From Parabacteroides sp. 52 (GTDB lineage: Bacteria; Bacteroidota; Bacteroidia; Bacteroidales; Tannerellaceae), in NCBI RefSeq assembly GCF_010500925.1, contig NZ_QVMG01000008.1, positions 97,091 to 161,090 on the forward strand: DNA of 64,000 nt, written 5' to 3'. The translations under genes were made by a program, and so were the position numbers. Under the pieces are notes generated by a model that worked only from the letters and a program-made list of their open reading frames with translations, was not told the origin of the DNA and searched no databases. Shown here piece by piece: positions 54,489 through 63,196 of this stretch (the stretch's first letter is position 1; every line of letters begins with the position of its first letter).

Positions 54489-56840
54489 TTAGATTATTTT
54501 ATGTATCAGATTCTCAAATTCTACGATATACATATCTTTATTTATCTCGGATTCAGGGAAAAACAAATATTGTTCATCAATCATTATACGTTCATTTCTG
54601 TTATTTAATAAATATATATTTCGATCTGAATTCCATTGAAATTTATAATCCTCATATTTATTCCACTTGAAATTTATATCCCAGCCTCTAAAGAAAGACA
54701 TTCCAGCAACTATCTGCCAATGATCAATTTCGATTAAATTGTCATTCATTAGTTCTGATAATATATTATCCCGTTTATCCATATCTAAAATAATTCCAGG
54801 ATAACGTGCCGGATAAATGGCTTTATGCCCATGAATATCTCTTACCCTTGATGCTTCCATATTAGTTGCAACATAGGATAACAGAGTTGTTTCATATATT
54901 TTTTTATGCCAATTGACGGTACTAATATCGACAATCGAAAGATTTCCTGATAAAATAATGTTCATTACTTGTCTTAAGCCCGAATTTGTTAACAGGATTT
55001 TCCACGTGTAACTCTTATTATCAAAGACCTCTTTATTATACCATAAATAATCCCAAGGGTTTTCTACTCGTGAAACGAAGGTTCTTAAAAGTAAAGCATC
55101 CGTTCTATATTTCATTTCAGGGGTATCTTTTACCCCATTTTCGTCAAAATATTCATTTGCTTTTTTAAAACGAATGTCAAATAAGTTCCACTCAACTTCT
55201 TTATCATCATCTGCTCTATATAAAAAACGGATACATCCTTTAAAAAAAGCATACTTTTCTGCTTCAATAATTCTTTCTTCCCAGTTTTCTTTTTCTTCTT
55301 CCTCTGTAAACTTATCTTCACGAATAATTATACGAGCTTTTTCTTTTTCTTCTTCCATTTGTTCTTTGGCAAAATCTGATTTTATGGAAATACTTGAATT
55401 TGCCAAAGTTCCATATAAATTTCGCGAAAAATAAGAAAGTTCCTGAACCAAACGTATTGCCCCAATCATTGCTTGAACTGTGGTTATATTTCCATTCTCC
55501 ACGATATTCCAAACTACACGCATCCAACGCCTAAAACTTATTTCCTCATATTCACCACCGTCGAAATAACAACATATCGCATAAAAAGAAACCCTTTGAG
55601 ATTGAGTTAATGTTGTTATTTTATAGTGTCCATCATTATTCTTTTCTCCAAGGTACTCCGGAATAAATCTAAAATCAGAATTACTTTGCCAAGGTGGAGA
55701 AAACAAGCGATTTCTTTCTTCTTCTGCTGTAGAACCAAAAAACGCACAGAAATTATCCATCATTATTTCAAAACGAGCAATAAGAGAATTTAGATAATTT
55801 TCTTCTTGATATATTTCAAAACCACCATATTCATGATACTGTCCGTCATAAATATACCTAAATAATCTATTCTGCTCAATATTTTCTTGAGTATACAGGT
55901 AATTATCAGTCCCAATTTCTGTTGCAGTAATTAAATAATTCAGCATAAATCGATTAATAAACGCAAAATAGATTTCATCTATCCCTTGTTCTGGAGATCT
56001 GTATTTCCAAAAAAGATCAGTCCAAGTTGTATCTAATTTATGCGCAATTGAGTTTTTCGGATTATCTGATTTATCTAAATCATTCTCCTTGATGTATCCG
56101 ACAAGGTCGGCTTTGAAATTTTCGAAGTTTGTTAAGGGTTTTCCTCTGGCATTCATTTTGATATATAAGTCATCTGACAAACCTATTCCGAATAAGTCTA
56201 AATAATAGAATATAATGGGGCAACTGTTACTTTGGAGTTTTTCCCAATAGCGAACATACAAAGAATCTTCGCAACCTTCAAATATTTCTTCAATTCCATC
56301 AATGATCTCATTTTCATCTTTATCTTTCATCGAGGTTCCACCAAGCATATAAAGCATGGACTGAATAGTTGGGTCTTGTTTCCAAACTGACAAAAACCAT
56401 GTTTGCTTTTGAATGTGCTCTACGATTTTATCGGAACTACAACTTGTAAACTCCGATAGTTTTGAGCAAAATTCGCGAGAAGAAACCCTTGTTTCGTAAG
56501 AGAAATTTTTGAATATTTCTTTATGATCGTTCAATTTCCCGGCTTTGTGAGCTATAAACCAATGTAAAAGCCATAAAGTCGTCAATCTTTGCTGTCCATC
56601 CAACGGATTCAAATGCTTATTTTCGATGCTTCCGTAAACAAAATCAAGCTTCAATTTTTTTTCTTCGTTATTTAACTTATCATCTAACGCATTCTTTAAA
56701 TCACCGAGAAAGGTTTCTCGCAGTTTTTCTTTACCCAATCGCCCCTGTGCATAGTCGCGTTGAATAATAGGAATTTCTATTTTATGCTGTTTCAGAAAAT
56801 TCCAAAATGTTGTTTGTTGAGTATTAGTGCTATTGTTCAT
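54489..56840 (-). CDS. DUF262 protein without HNH domain
   Basis: A 783-residue protein. The N-terminal DUF262 (GmrS-like, ParB/sulfiredoxin-related NTPase) domain is shown by IPIIQRDYAQG (23-33), LDGQQRLTTLWLLHWF (from residue 80) and the later GKPLTNFENFKADLVGYI (about 230-247). The long C-terminal region has no DUF1524 HNH signature, unlike its neighbour, and contains many aromatic residues. DUF262 proteins take part in type IV restriction of modified DNA (GmrSD) and related systems. The start overlaps the end of the upstream DUF262-DUF1524 gene by 11 bp, implying coupled synthesis. It may act as a sensor or regulator subunit; that is inference. Confidence 0.85.
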   Translation of the reverse strand: MNNSTNTQQTTFWNFLKQHKIEIPIIQRDYAQGRLGKEKLRETFLGDLKNALDDKLNNEEKKLKLDFVYGSIENKHLNPLDGQQRLTTLWLLHWFIAHKAGKLNDHKEIFKNFSYETRVSSREFCSKLSEFTSCSSDKIVEHIQKQTWFLSVWKQDPTIQSMLYMLGGTSMKDKDENEIIDGIEEIFEGCEDSLYVRYWEKLQSNSCPIIFYYLDLFGIGLSDDLYIKMNARGKPLTNFENFKADLVGYIKENDLDKSDNPKNSIAHKLDTTWTDLFWKYRSPEQGIDEIYFAFINRFMLNYLITATEIGTDNYLYTQENIEQNRLFRYIYDGQYHEYGGFEIYQEENYLNSLIARFEIMMDNFCAFFGSTAEEERNRLFSPPWQSNSDFRFIPEYLGEKNNDGHYKITTLTQSQRVSFYAICCYFDGGEYEEISFRRWMRVVWNIVENGNITTVQAMIGAIRLVQELSYFSRNLYGTLANSSISIKSDFAKEQMEEEKEKARIIIREDKFTEEEEKENWEERIIEAEKYAFFKGCIRFLYRADDDKEVEWNLFDIRFKKANEYFDENGVKDTPEMKYRTDALLLRTFVSRVENPWDYLWYNKEVFDNKSYTWKILLTNSGLRQVMNIILSGNLSIVDISTVNWHKKIYETTLLSYVATNMEASRVRDIHGHKAIYPARYPGIILDMDKRDNILSELMNDNLIEIDHWQIVAGMSFFRGWDINFKWNKYEDYKFQWNSDRNIYLLNNRNERIMIDEQYLFFPESEINKDMYIVEFENLIHKII

Positions 56841-58752
56841 TTGATTCTCTTTCTTTTGTCGATTCTAAAAATATGGATAAAGCAGTTCTTATATTGCTTA
56901 GGTATGCTTCTGCGTCTTGCTTATCCCATTCTCGTAAATTGTTAGTTGAATGGTTGAAGTATTTTAAGAATACATTTTTTGTGCAAGGCGGCACAAATGC
57001 AATACCTCCTTCTTTTTCTTCAACCTCAAGTGTATCACTAATTTCATATTTTTTGCCTTGATCTTTACCTACAATAATTCTTCGCTTTGAAGGAAAAATA
57101 GAGTTTCCATACCCTCTGTTTGTTGAAGAATCCAATAGACAGAAATTATATAGCCTATCTTTCTCATCATCAGATAATCTACTTTCATTTTTTGGTTGAC
57201 GGTGAAAATATGTTACATCATTGTATAAATCAAAAAAATCACCTCCTTCTTGAATAAATGTGTGAATTTTTCCTTTTAAAATTTCATCTTGAATTCCAAA
57301 TAAAGAATACTTCAACCATTCTTTCTGATCTCTCTCGCTTTCTAGCTGATTTTCAGTATTGGAATCAATATGCTCAACATCCCATTTTTCTTTTTTGAAT
57401 AAATGAAAAGGAAATTTGTAAAAGACAGGAAGTCTGTATTTTTCACTCTTTTTGAGATTTTTATTTTGATTAACTATTGTTTGAATATTATGTAATAGAA
57501 GTATCGGGCGGCATTGAGTTTTTGGATTGTTAGAGGTTTCATATTGCTTGTTTAGATCAGAACATGCCGATAATGTATCTTTTATCTTTTCGATAAGATA
57601 ATGATTCACAAACTTATCTTTTGTTTGATTGTCGATACTCCAGTGAGATATTAAATCTGATATTTTTAGTTTTGATATTCGCTGTCCATTTACATCTGAT
57701 AATAAATATCCGATGTAATGATACAGTTCCAAGTCGTTAAACCATTCTACAAATATTTGAAATATTTTTTTTACCTCTTGCCAACATTCGGTAATTCCAT
57801 TTTCGTTTTCAGGCTTCTTAAACCAAGTGTAGAAGTACCTGAAAGTTTGGTATTCATCTGTTCCTATCTCTTTTATCTCCTCAGTTGTGAGCTTAAGAAT
57901 GTTTTTGCTGCAAATTAAATCAAAAATTAAATCTATCCTTGTTGGTTTGTCATAATCTTTTTCATTCAAAAAAAGCCAAAATTCATCATTTTGCAATGTA
58001 TATTCGATGGTATCCCATTCACCGGCAATTTCTTGTTGCTGAAGTCTTATCTTTTGAGAATCATTTCCCCGAAAATTTGACCTGTTCAAAAACAAAGCTT
58101 TTATAAGTTCTGCATTGGTCAAAGATATCTTCCCTATATTCAACCGTGTAAATACTTTGATTGGATTTTCATTTTTTGATTCGTACCAAATGAATTTTAC
58201 TTTTTCGAGCAAGGTATTAAGAAAATTAGCTGAGTCTTCGGCTTTAATTTCAAACCATTCAGCAATTTGCTTTTTAGCTTCAATCATGTGATAATAGTCA
58301 ATATTAGGGTCTTCCGCATTCGCATTAATCTGCGCCAAAAAAGCCTCACTGTCAGGTCGTGTTTCATATTCAATCAAATAATGATTTCCTTTGGTAAGAT
58401 GGGATAGTAGAATGAAAATTGTAGTTAGCCGCTGCTGACCATCAATAACTTCCCATTTTGTAAATTCTGAAATGATTTTTTCTGTCTCCTGCAGTAAATT
58501 GTCCTTGTCGTTTATTGCAGAAAGTTTTTCTTTAAAATCAAACTTTCTGTCATTTGGAATGCCTTTTTTTACAACTAACGGTTGAATACAATAAAAACCT
58601 TCATGCTTTTTATTCATAAATTCATTAATGTCGTCTAGTAAATCTTTCACTTGCTGTTTAGTCCAGCGATATCCGCGTTGATAATTCGGAATAAAGAAAT
58701 TCATTCCTTGTAATTCACTGATTGATTTTAACTCAATTTTATTACTACTCAT
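56830..58752 (-). CDS. DUF262-DUF1524 (GmrSD-like) HNH nuclease
   Basis: A 640-residue protein. The N-terminal DUF262 domain has IPNYQRGYRWTKQQVKDLLDDI (from residue 21) and VIDGQQRLTTIFILL (from 102). The C-terminal DUF1524 HNH-type domain has WDVEHIDSNTEN with His461, then NFCLLDSSTNRGYGN and FPSKRR around 537-557. This is the single-chain GmrS+GmrD arrangement found in type IV restriction enzymes that cut modified phage DNA. It is 10 bp after the exonuclease gene and overlaps the second DUF262 gene. Local base composition is clearly AT-richer than the core genome. Confidence 0.92.
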   Translation of the reverse strand: MSSNKIELKSISELQGMNFFIPNYQRGYRWTKQQVKDLLDDINEFMNKKHEGFYCIQPLVVKKGIPNDRKFDFKEKLSAINDKDNLLQETEKIISEFTKWEVIDGQQRLTTIFILLSHLTKGNHYLIEYETRPDSEAFLAQINANAEDPNIDYYHMIEAKKQIAEWFEIKAEDSANFLNTLLEKVKFIWYESKNENPIKVFTRLNIGKISLTNAELIKALFLNRSNFRGNDSQKIRLQQQEIAGEWDTIEYTLQNDEFWLFLNEKDYDKPTRIDLIFDLICSKNILKLTTEEIKEIGTDEYQTFRYFYTWFKKPENENGITECWQEVKKIFQIFVEWFNDLELYHYIGYLLSDVNGQRISKLKISDLISHWSIDNQTKDKFVNHYLIEKIKDTLSACSDLNKQYETSNNPKTQCRPILLLHNIQTIVNQNKNLKKSEKYRLPVFYKFPFHLFKKEKWDVEHIDSNTENQLESERDQKEWLKYSLFGIQDEILKGKIHTFIQEGGDFFDLYNDVTYFHRQPKNESRLSDDEKDRLYNFCLLDSSTNRGYGNSIFPSKRRIIVGKDQGKKYEISDTLEVEEKEGGIAFVPPCTKNVFLKYFNHSTNNLREWDKQDAEAYLSNIRTALSIFLESTKERESNEQ

Positions 58753-58762
58753 TTTTTATATT

Positions 58763-59254
58763 CTACATTATTTGTAATGCTATCTTCGCACAAGCTTCCG
58801 CATCAGCCAAGGCGTGATGATGATTTTCCAAGTCGTATCCTACATGTGCTGCCACTGTGTGCAGTTGATGATTTTCCAAGTTGGGGAACTCTTTTTTAGC
58901 TGTTCGATAGGTGCAATGAAATTCATAATTAGGATATTGCATCTCATATAAATCATGTACAGCTTTCAAACAACCTGCATCAAAAGGACTATTATGCGCA
59001 ACCAATGGCAGATTCCTCAGTTTAAGCTTAATGCCTTCCCATACTTCTGGAAACTCCGGTTCATTTAGTGTGTCATAATAAGACAATCCATGAATATCCG
59101 TAGCCCATGAACAATAAAAATTGGGTCGTGGGCGGACAAGACTATATATCTTATCTACGACTACACCATTCTCTACAATGACAATTCCCAAGCTACATAT
59201 ACTTGAGCGATTGTAGTTTGCCGTTTCAAAATCTATTGATGCGAAATTTAACAT
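58763..59254 (-). CDS. DEDDh 3'-5' exonuclease (DnaQ-like)
   Basis: A 163-residue exonuclease-fold protein. Exo I is FASIDFETAN (Asp and Glu), Exo II is LVAHNSPFDAGCL (Asp), and Exo III is HHALADAEACA (His and Asp), together giving the DEDDh set of the DnaQ/PolC-epsilon family. It starts the nuclease unit and is followed 10 bp later by the GmrSD-like gene. It could trim DNA ends or degrade oligonucleotides produced by the nuclease; this partnership is inferred from position. Confidence 0.92.
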   Translation of the reverse strand: MLNFASIDFETANYNRSSICSLGIVIVENGVVVDKIYSLVRPRPNFYCSWATDIHGLSYYDTLNEPEFPEVWEGIKLKLRNLPLVAHNSPFDAGCLKAVHDLYEMQYPNYEFHCTYRTAKKEFPNLENHQLHTVAAHVGYDLENHHHALADAEACAKIALQIM

Positions 59255-59613
59255 TCGTCTATATTCTAAGTTACTATTCTCATAAAGAAAAAGCGTGGTA
59301 CTGTACGCTTATCTTGTTAGAGGTATCGCCAAACACCTTGTAGCAAATAAACAACAGCCCACGCCTGATATGTTGCACAAAATGTACAATCATCAAACAG
59401 GAACGCTATGTTTATCCTTGCTACATTAGTCAATTGGCGATTTCCTAAACAAAGGATGAAACTTGACGCTTCTTCAATATGTATAAGCAACCTGTTGTTG
59501 CTGATTGCAAATATACATATTTATTTTCAGAAGCGAGTAGCGTTCAGGCTGTTGCTATTTGCTGCAACAAAAATAATCTATCTGTATGCCAAATCGTTGC
59601 GTATGCTGTTTAT
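59255..59613. other. Gene-free boundary region between island and mobilisation genes
   Basis: No gene is supported. It holds a minus-strand hairpin terminator at 59291-59310 and a partner sequence at 59359-59364 that could compete with it. The rest shows no clear feature. Confidence 0.55.
59284..59310 (-). terminator. Terminator, minus strand
   Basis: On the minus strand AAGCGT-ACAGTACC-ACGCTT is followed by TTTCTTT. It would end transcription coming from the relaxase gene before the exonuclease gene. Confidence 0.65.
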
Positions 59614-60888
59614 TTACCTCTTCCTCCCTCTATTCTTCTGTTGAACAATAGGTTGTTTGGGCTTTTGCTCCTCTTTTTGAGTTTTTGGCAACCGCGGGTC
59701 GCTCCATGATTCCTGATAATCCGTATCAGACTTGTTAGCTTTCCAGAGATATGGATACGCATAGTTTACACCTCCAAACCATTTTACTTTGGCTTTGGTG
59801 ATATATCCGTTTTCAATCAAGATTTTATCTCTGATACGCATTTCGTACTTGCCATATTTCACAAACTCATCAGGATTGTCATAGGTGAGTAACACCCGTT
59901 TCTTCTCATCATTAAGGAAAGCATATGCTGAAAACTGTGTTTTCCCATCTTTAGCTGTCATATTTTTAAGGAAAATATAATCGCCGTCCATCAAGGTTTT
60001 CTCTTGCTCATCACTCAATTTTACACCCTTAACAACAAGGTTACGTTTTGCTGTTTGTGAATTGGTTTCGGCTTCTTTTCTTGCCCTTTCATCGGCTTCC
60101 AGTTTCGCTTTTTGCTCCGCCTGCTGCCGTAAGTAAGCATCTTCTGTTCGCCTGTTTTCTTCCAAAAGGTTCTTCTGAAACTCCTTCTTTAGATTCCCGA
60201 AGCTGTATTTCCTATCAATTTCAGAGCCTTTGAAAGCAATATTCTCATATTTGAACGATACACCTTGAATTTCATTTGAGCCTCGCTTAAACTTATAATC
60301 TATCTCAACTCCAGACTTTTCAAGAGCAAATCTCAGGTCAGCAGGGTTCTTGCAGCTGGGTAAAACCGTCTTTATGGCATCATGGATAAAGTACTTAATT
60401 TTATCAGGATTCTTCAATTTCTCCCGCTTGACTTTCTCTTTATCCTTGCCATAAGTGAGCTTGTGTTTGTCCTTCAGCTTCTTGCAAACCTTGATATTCC
60501 GTTTATAATCGTGGTTAACGGAGATAAGTTTAAGGTCGTTATTGATACGGTTATAAACAATATGCAGATGTGGATTCTCTGTGTTATGGTGGCGAACAAT
60601 GATATATTGAGTGTTGCCAATACCCATTTTTTGCATATATTCTTTGGCTAATTGCACCATAAAATCATCGGTCATCCGGTGTTTATCTTCGGGTGAAAAG
60701 GCAATTGGGATATGTCCGACAGGCTGTTTCACTTCCCTTCTACCGGAACGCTGCATGGCAAAGCTCCGGATAATATCTTCTTTCTTAGCTGCCCATACAC
60801 CTTCCGCTTCGAGCAAAGTTGCCCCTTCATGCATCACATAGGATACGCAACCCTTGAATGACTTCCCTTTAATATTCTTAGCGATCAT
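59614..60888 (-). CDS. MobP-type relaxase (relaxase/mobilization nuclease)
   Basis: A 424-residue DNA relaxase that would nick oriT and lead the strand into a conjugative channel. It starts MIAKNIKGKSFKGCVSYVM, the typical N-terminus with candidate nucleophile Tyr17. The metal-binding His motif is VRHHNTENPHLHIVYNRI (about residues 99-115). A coiled, charged region (QQAEQKAKLEADERARKEAE) precedes a C-terminal domain resembling DUF3945. The ATG at 60888 overlaps the end of mobC by 11 bp and is preferred to an upstream in-frame ATG at 60912. No coupling protein follows, so transfer would depend on another element. Confidence 0.9.
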   Translation of the reverse strand: MIAKNIKGKSFKGCVSYVMHEGATLLEAEGVWAAKKEDIIRSFAMQRSGRREVKQPVGHIPIAFSPEDKHRMTDDFMVQLAKEYMQKMGIGNTQYIIVRHHNTENPHLHIVYNRINNDLKLISVNHDYKRNIKVCKKLKDKHKLTYGKDKEKVKREKLKNPDKIKYFIHDAIKTVLPSCKNPADLRFALEKSGVEIDYKFKRGSNEIQGVSFKYENIAFKGSEIDRKYSFGNLKKEFQKNLLEENRRTEDAYLRQQAEQKAKLEADERARKEAETNSQTAKRNLVVKGVKLSDEQEKTLMDGDYIFLKNMTAKDGKTQFSAYAFLNDEKKRVLLTYDNPDEFVKYGKYEMRIRDKILIENGYITKAKVKWFGGVNYAYPYLWKANKSDTDYQESWSDPRLPKTQKEEQKPKQPIVQQKNRGRKR

Positions 60889-61464
60889 GGAACAGGCTTT
60901 TGATTTTGTCAATAATTTCGATGAGAACTTCTGTTACCATATATAATCCTCTTTGATGGGCAAGTTTGGTAATCTGATTCAGATTATTCGCCATACCTGA
61001 AAGTTTACGCATCAGGTCGAGTTCTTCCAATGTAAAGCAGGATTTTACTTTTCCTTTAAGAGCCATTTCCCGTGCGTATTGAGTAGCTTTTCATTCCCAA
61101 TTTCTCGGCTTTCTCTTTCAAAAGAAAATAGTCATCCTCAGTCAATTTCAGGTTAATTGACCGGGTTAACTTGGTCTCTTCTTTTAGAGGGCGACCGGGT
61201 TTTGCTTTATGTTCTTTCTTATTTTCTATCACTAGTGTCCCATTAAAACTTAAAAACACTCATCTAATCGTTTGATAAATAGTTTATTATAGAGAAATTA
61301 CGAATAAACGGACTTCAATTTTCATCTCTTCAAAAAAACTAATTTTCAACATAACAAAGTGCGGTGTGGGTCTTGTGAGCCAAGTTTAACTGATTAAATT
61401 TTAATAATCTCATTTTAATGGGACACTAGTGATTTTCTATAATATTTTGATTGAAAATATTCAT
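60878..61464 (-). pseudogene. mobC: mobC relaxosome accessory gene, broken
   Basis: The two fragments together read as a MobC-like protein of about 125 residues: a ribbon-helix-helix N-terminus (KPGRPLKEETKLTRSINLKL) and a C-terminus with SGMANNLNQITKLAHQ. Two lesions are visible. A T4 run at 61088-61091 shifts the frame: removing one base restores MKATQYAREMALKGK across the two fragments. A 202-bp inverted-repeat element (61230-61431) separates the original start ATG (61464-61462, MNIFNQNIIEN) from the rest and brings an immediate TAG stop. A GTG at 61259 inside the element is in frame with the remainder. Some function by reinitiation or frameshifting cannot be excluded. Confidence 0.8.
61230..61431. 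mobile_element. 202-bp MITE with 19-bp perfect terminal inverted repeats
   Basis: CACTAGTGTCCCATTAAAA (61230-61248) and its exact reverse complement (61413-61431) bound a 202-bp AT-rich segment with no gene. It is flanked by a perfect 9-bp direct repeat, ATTTTCTAT, at 61221-61229 and 61432-61440. Removing the element and one repeat restores an in-frame mobC N-terminus, which proves insertion. Nine-base target duplications suit several transposase families such as IS4. The parent element is not in the window. Confidence 0.93.
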
Positions 61465-61768
61465 TTAAGCCGAAGCGAAAGCGACCATCGGGAGATTGAG
61501 CGAAGGCGTTCACACAACAGACTGCCGGAGTGACCATCGGGAGCGGAGTCGTCGGTCGTGAAGTGACCTTACCGGTTGCAACCATCGGGCGCATTAGGTA
61601 TGGTCACTGCCCCGCAGGGCAAGGTATGCATAGGAGTAACGAGAAAGAGCCGTCAGGCGAATTTCGGGTTACCCGTGCGATTACCTTGCTACTGAACATT
61701 TCATGTTCCGTTAGAGAAGTAAGCCATAAACGATACAGGCGTACTCTTCATATGGTAGAAGCCAACTA
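61465..61768. other. Candidate oriT region
   Basis: A gene-free stretch between mobC and the DUF3408 gene, less AT-rich than its surroundings. It holds three direct copies of ACCATCGGG at 61484, 61533 and 61581, spaced 49 and 48 bp, with further GC-rich hairpin potential (CTGCCCCGCAGGGCAAGG). An origin of transfer just upstream of mobC-relaxase operons is the usual layout. The nick site is not identified. A short plus-strand reading frame here is not considered a gene. Confidence 0.5.
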
Positions 61769-62290
61769 TTAAAGCTTCTTCCATCCTTCGACATCATCCT
61801 GATAGATGTCCAAATGGTGGCGGGCAAGGTTTTCGATGAAGCCCGACACGCTCCGTCCTCTGCCGCCCAAACGGTGGACTATCTCATCTATCCTGTCCCG
61901 CACCTCTCGGCTGATAAAGACAGGCTTGCGGTCTTCAAGTTTGGGGATAGTTAGAAATGTTTGTCGATACTCTTCAAGCGATTCTTTCCGCTGTTTGGAA
62001 GTGGTTCGCTTAGAAACTATCGTTGGGATAAGAAGTTCGTTTGAATTAAGACCTTCGACAGCTTGGGTTTGCAAACTATCTTTACTATCGTCCGTTTCGT
62101 TCGGTTGGATAGTTTCATCGGTGCCGATATCGTTACCGGCAACTTCTCTTTCAACCGCCTTTTGAAATTCTGCCTCTATGTCATCGCTGACGGAGTTCGT
62201 TTCCCTTGTTTTGACAAATCCCGAGGTTGGCAGAAAATCGTCTGGGATTTGAACTTTGCCTTTCCGGCTTTCTGTTTGCTTACTACTCAT
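61769..62290 (-). CDS. DUF3408 family protein
   Basis: A 173-residue protein. The N-terminal 110 residues are acidic and probably disordered. The C-terminal part, KPVFISREVRDRIDEIVHRLGGRGRSVSGFIENLARHHLDIY, looks like a ribbon-helix-helix DNA-binding domain, as in DUF3408 proteins of Bacteroidales conjugative and mobilisable elements. It is on the same strand as the mob genes and upstream of the oriT candidate. The usual ParA neighbour is not visible. It probably takes part in transfer or element maintenance. Confidence 0.85.
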   Translation of the reverse strand: MSSKQTESRKGKVQIPDDFLPTSGFVKTRETNSVSDDIEAEFQKAVEREVAGNDIGTDETIQPNETDDSKDSLQTQAVEGLNSNELLIPTIVSKRTTSKQRKESLEEYRQTFLTIPKLEDRKPVFISREVRDRIDEIVHRLGGRGRSVSGFIENLARHHLDIYQDDVEGWKKL

Positions 62291-62884
62291 AGCATACTGT
62301 GTTTAGAAAATTATTACTATGGCTTCCCATACTATGGGCAACCAATTATCGACAGCAAATAAACGACTATTAACCAGCAGGCTGAACAGATTGGGTTTAT
62401 ATGAAATAATCCGCAATAACTTTCTACTTTGTTTACTATGTAATCGGTTCAGACTGCACCGATTTTCCGATTTGATTATGCTCTGTCAATAAAGTCCTCT
62501 GATTTTTTAAAGTAAATTATATGAATTGCAGAAAGTTTGAAGCCTCTCCCAGCCACAAGTACGCACACATCCTCCGAACCATTGAGTAATGAATTATTCT
62601 GTTTTTCTTCGTGTCGGACAAACGAAATTTTGCAGGACTTCGAAGCCACTCTATGCCAAATCGGTGCCACATGCTGCCACCTGATTTAGAATCCATTGAA
62701 TAGCGGACAATTCTGCTTTACTTCGTTGGCGAAACGGTGAAGACAGCACCGCCGAAAGAGATGATACCGTAGAAAAATACTGTATCCGGTTGCATACGAA
62801 ACGGAATTCTTTCAGGTGCTAAACAGACACTGTAATTTTGAGTGTAAATGAGAAAAATTGAATTATAAATTAAATAGTAAGACT
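62291..62884. other. Gene-free divergent region
   Basis: About 590 bp between the divergent DUF3408 and HTH genes. I see no credible gene, known RNA or strong repeat in it. Promoters for both directions should lie here. It could also hold remains of deleted element genes. Confidence 0.5.
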
Positions 62885-63196
62885 ATGCAAATCATTAATG
62901 TAGATGCGGAAACATTCGAGGCGATGCTCTCGAAGTTCGAAGATTTTGCAAGCCGGATAGAGAAACTCTCCCGCTTGCATGGGGATAAGGATATGAAAGA
63001 GTGGATGGATAATCAGGACGTGTGCCAACTGCTGAACATTTCGAAACGGACACTTCAAACGCTTCGGGATAACGGAACGCTGGCGTACACCCAAATCAGC
63101 CATAAGACTTATTACAGACCGGATGATGTTCTTAAGATTGTTCCGATAGTGGAAGAAAAGCGGAAGCTGGCTAAATATAAAGGGAAACAGCTATGA
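62885..63196 (+). CDS. Helix-turn-helix (excisionase-like) protein
   Basis: A 103-residue protein. An N-terminal helix (FEAMLSKFEDFASRIEKLSRLH) precedes a MerR/Xis-type HTH_17 domain, WMDNQDVCQLLNISKRTLQTLRDNGTLAYTQISHKTYYRPDDVLKIV. The ATG at 62885 is chosen over an upstream in-frame TTG at 62858. Pairs of such proteins near integrases act in excision or regulation of Bacteroidales mobile elements. It overlaps the next gene by 4 bp. Confidence 0.88.
   Translation: MQIINVDAETFEAMLSKFEDFASRIEKLSRLHGDKDMKEWMDNQDVCQLLNISKRTLQTLRDNGTLAYTQISHKTYYRPDDVLKIVPIVEEKRKLAKYKGKQL

Noticed and set aside
54489..58752. The two DUF262 genes as one frameshifted gene
   Set aside because: Both begin with a full DUF262 N-terminus and have different C-terminal regions.
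61530..61772. 80-residue plus-strand reading frame in the mob region
   Set aside because: It lies across the regularly spaced repeats of the oriT candidate, has no recognisable domain or ribosome binding site, and runs antisense into the end of the DUF3408 gene.
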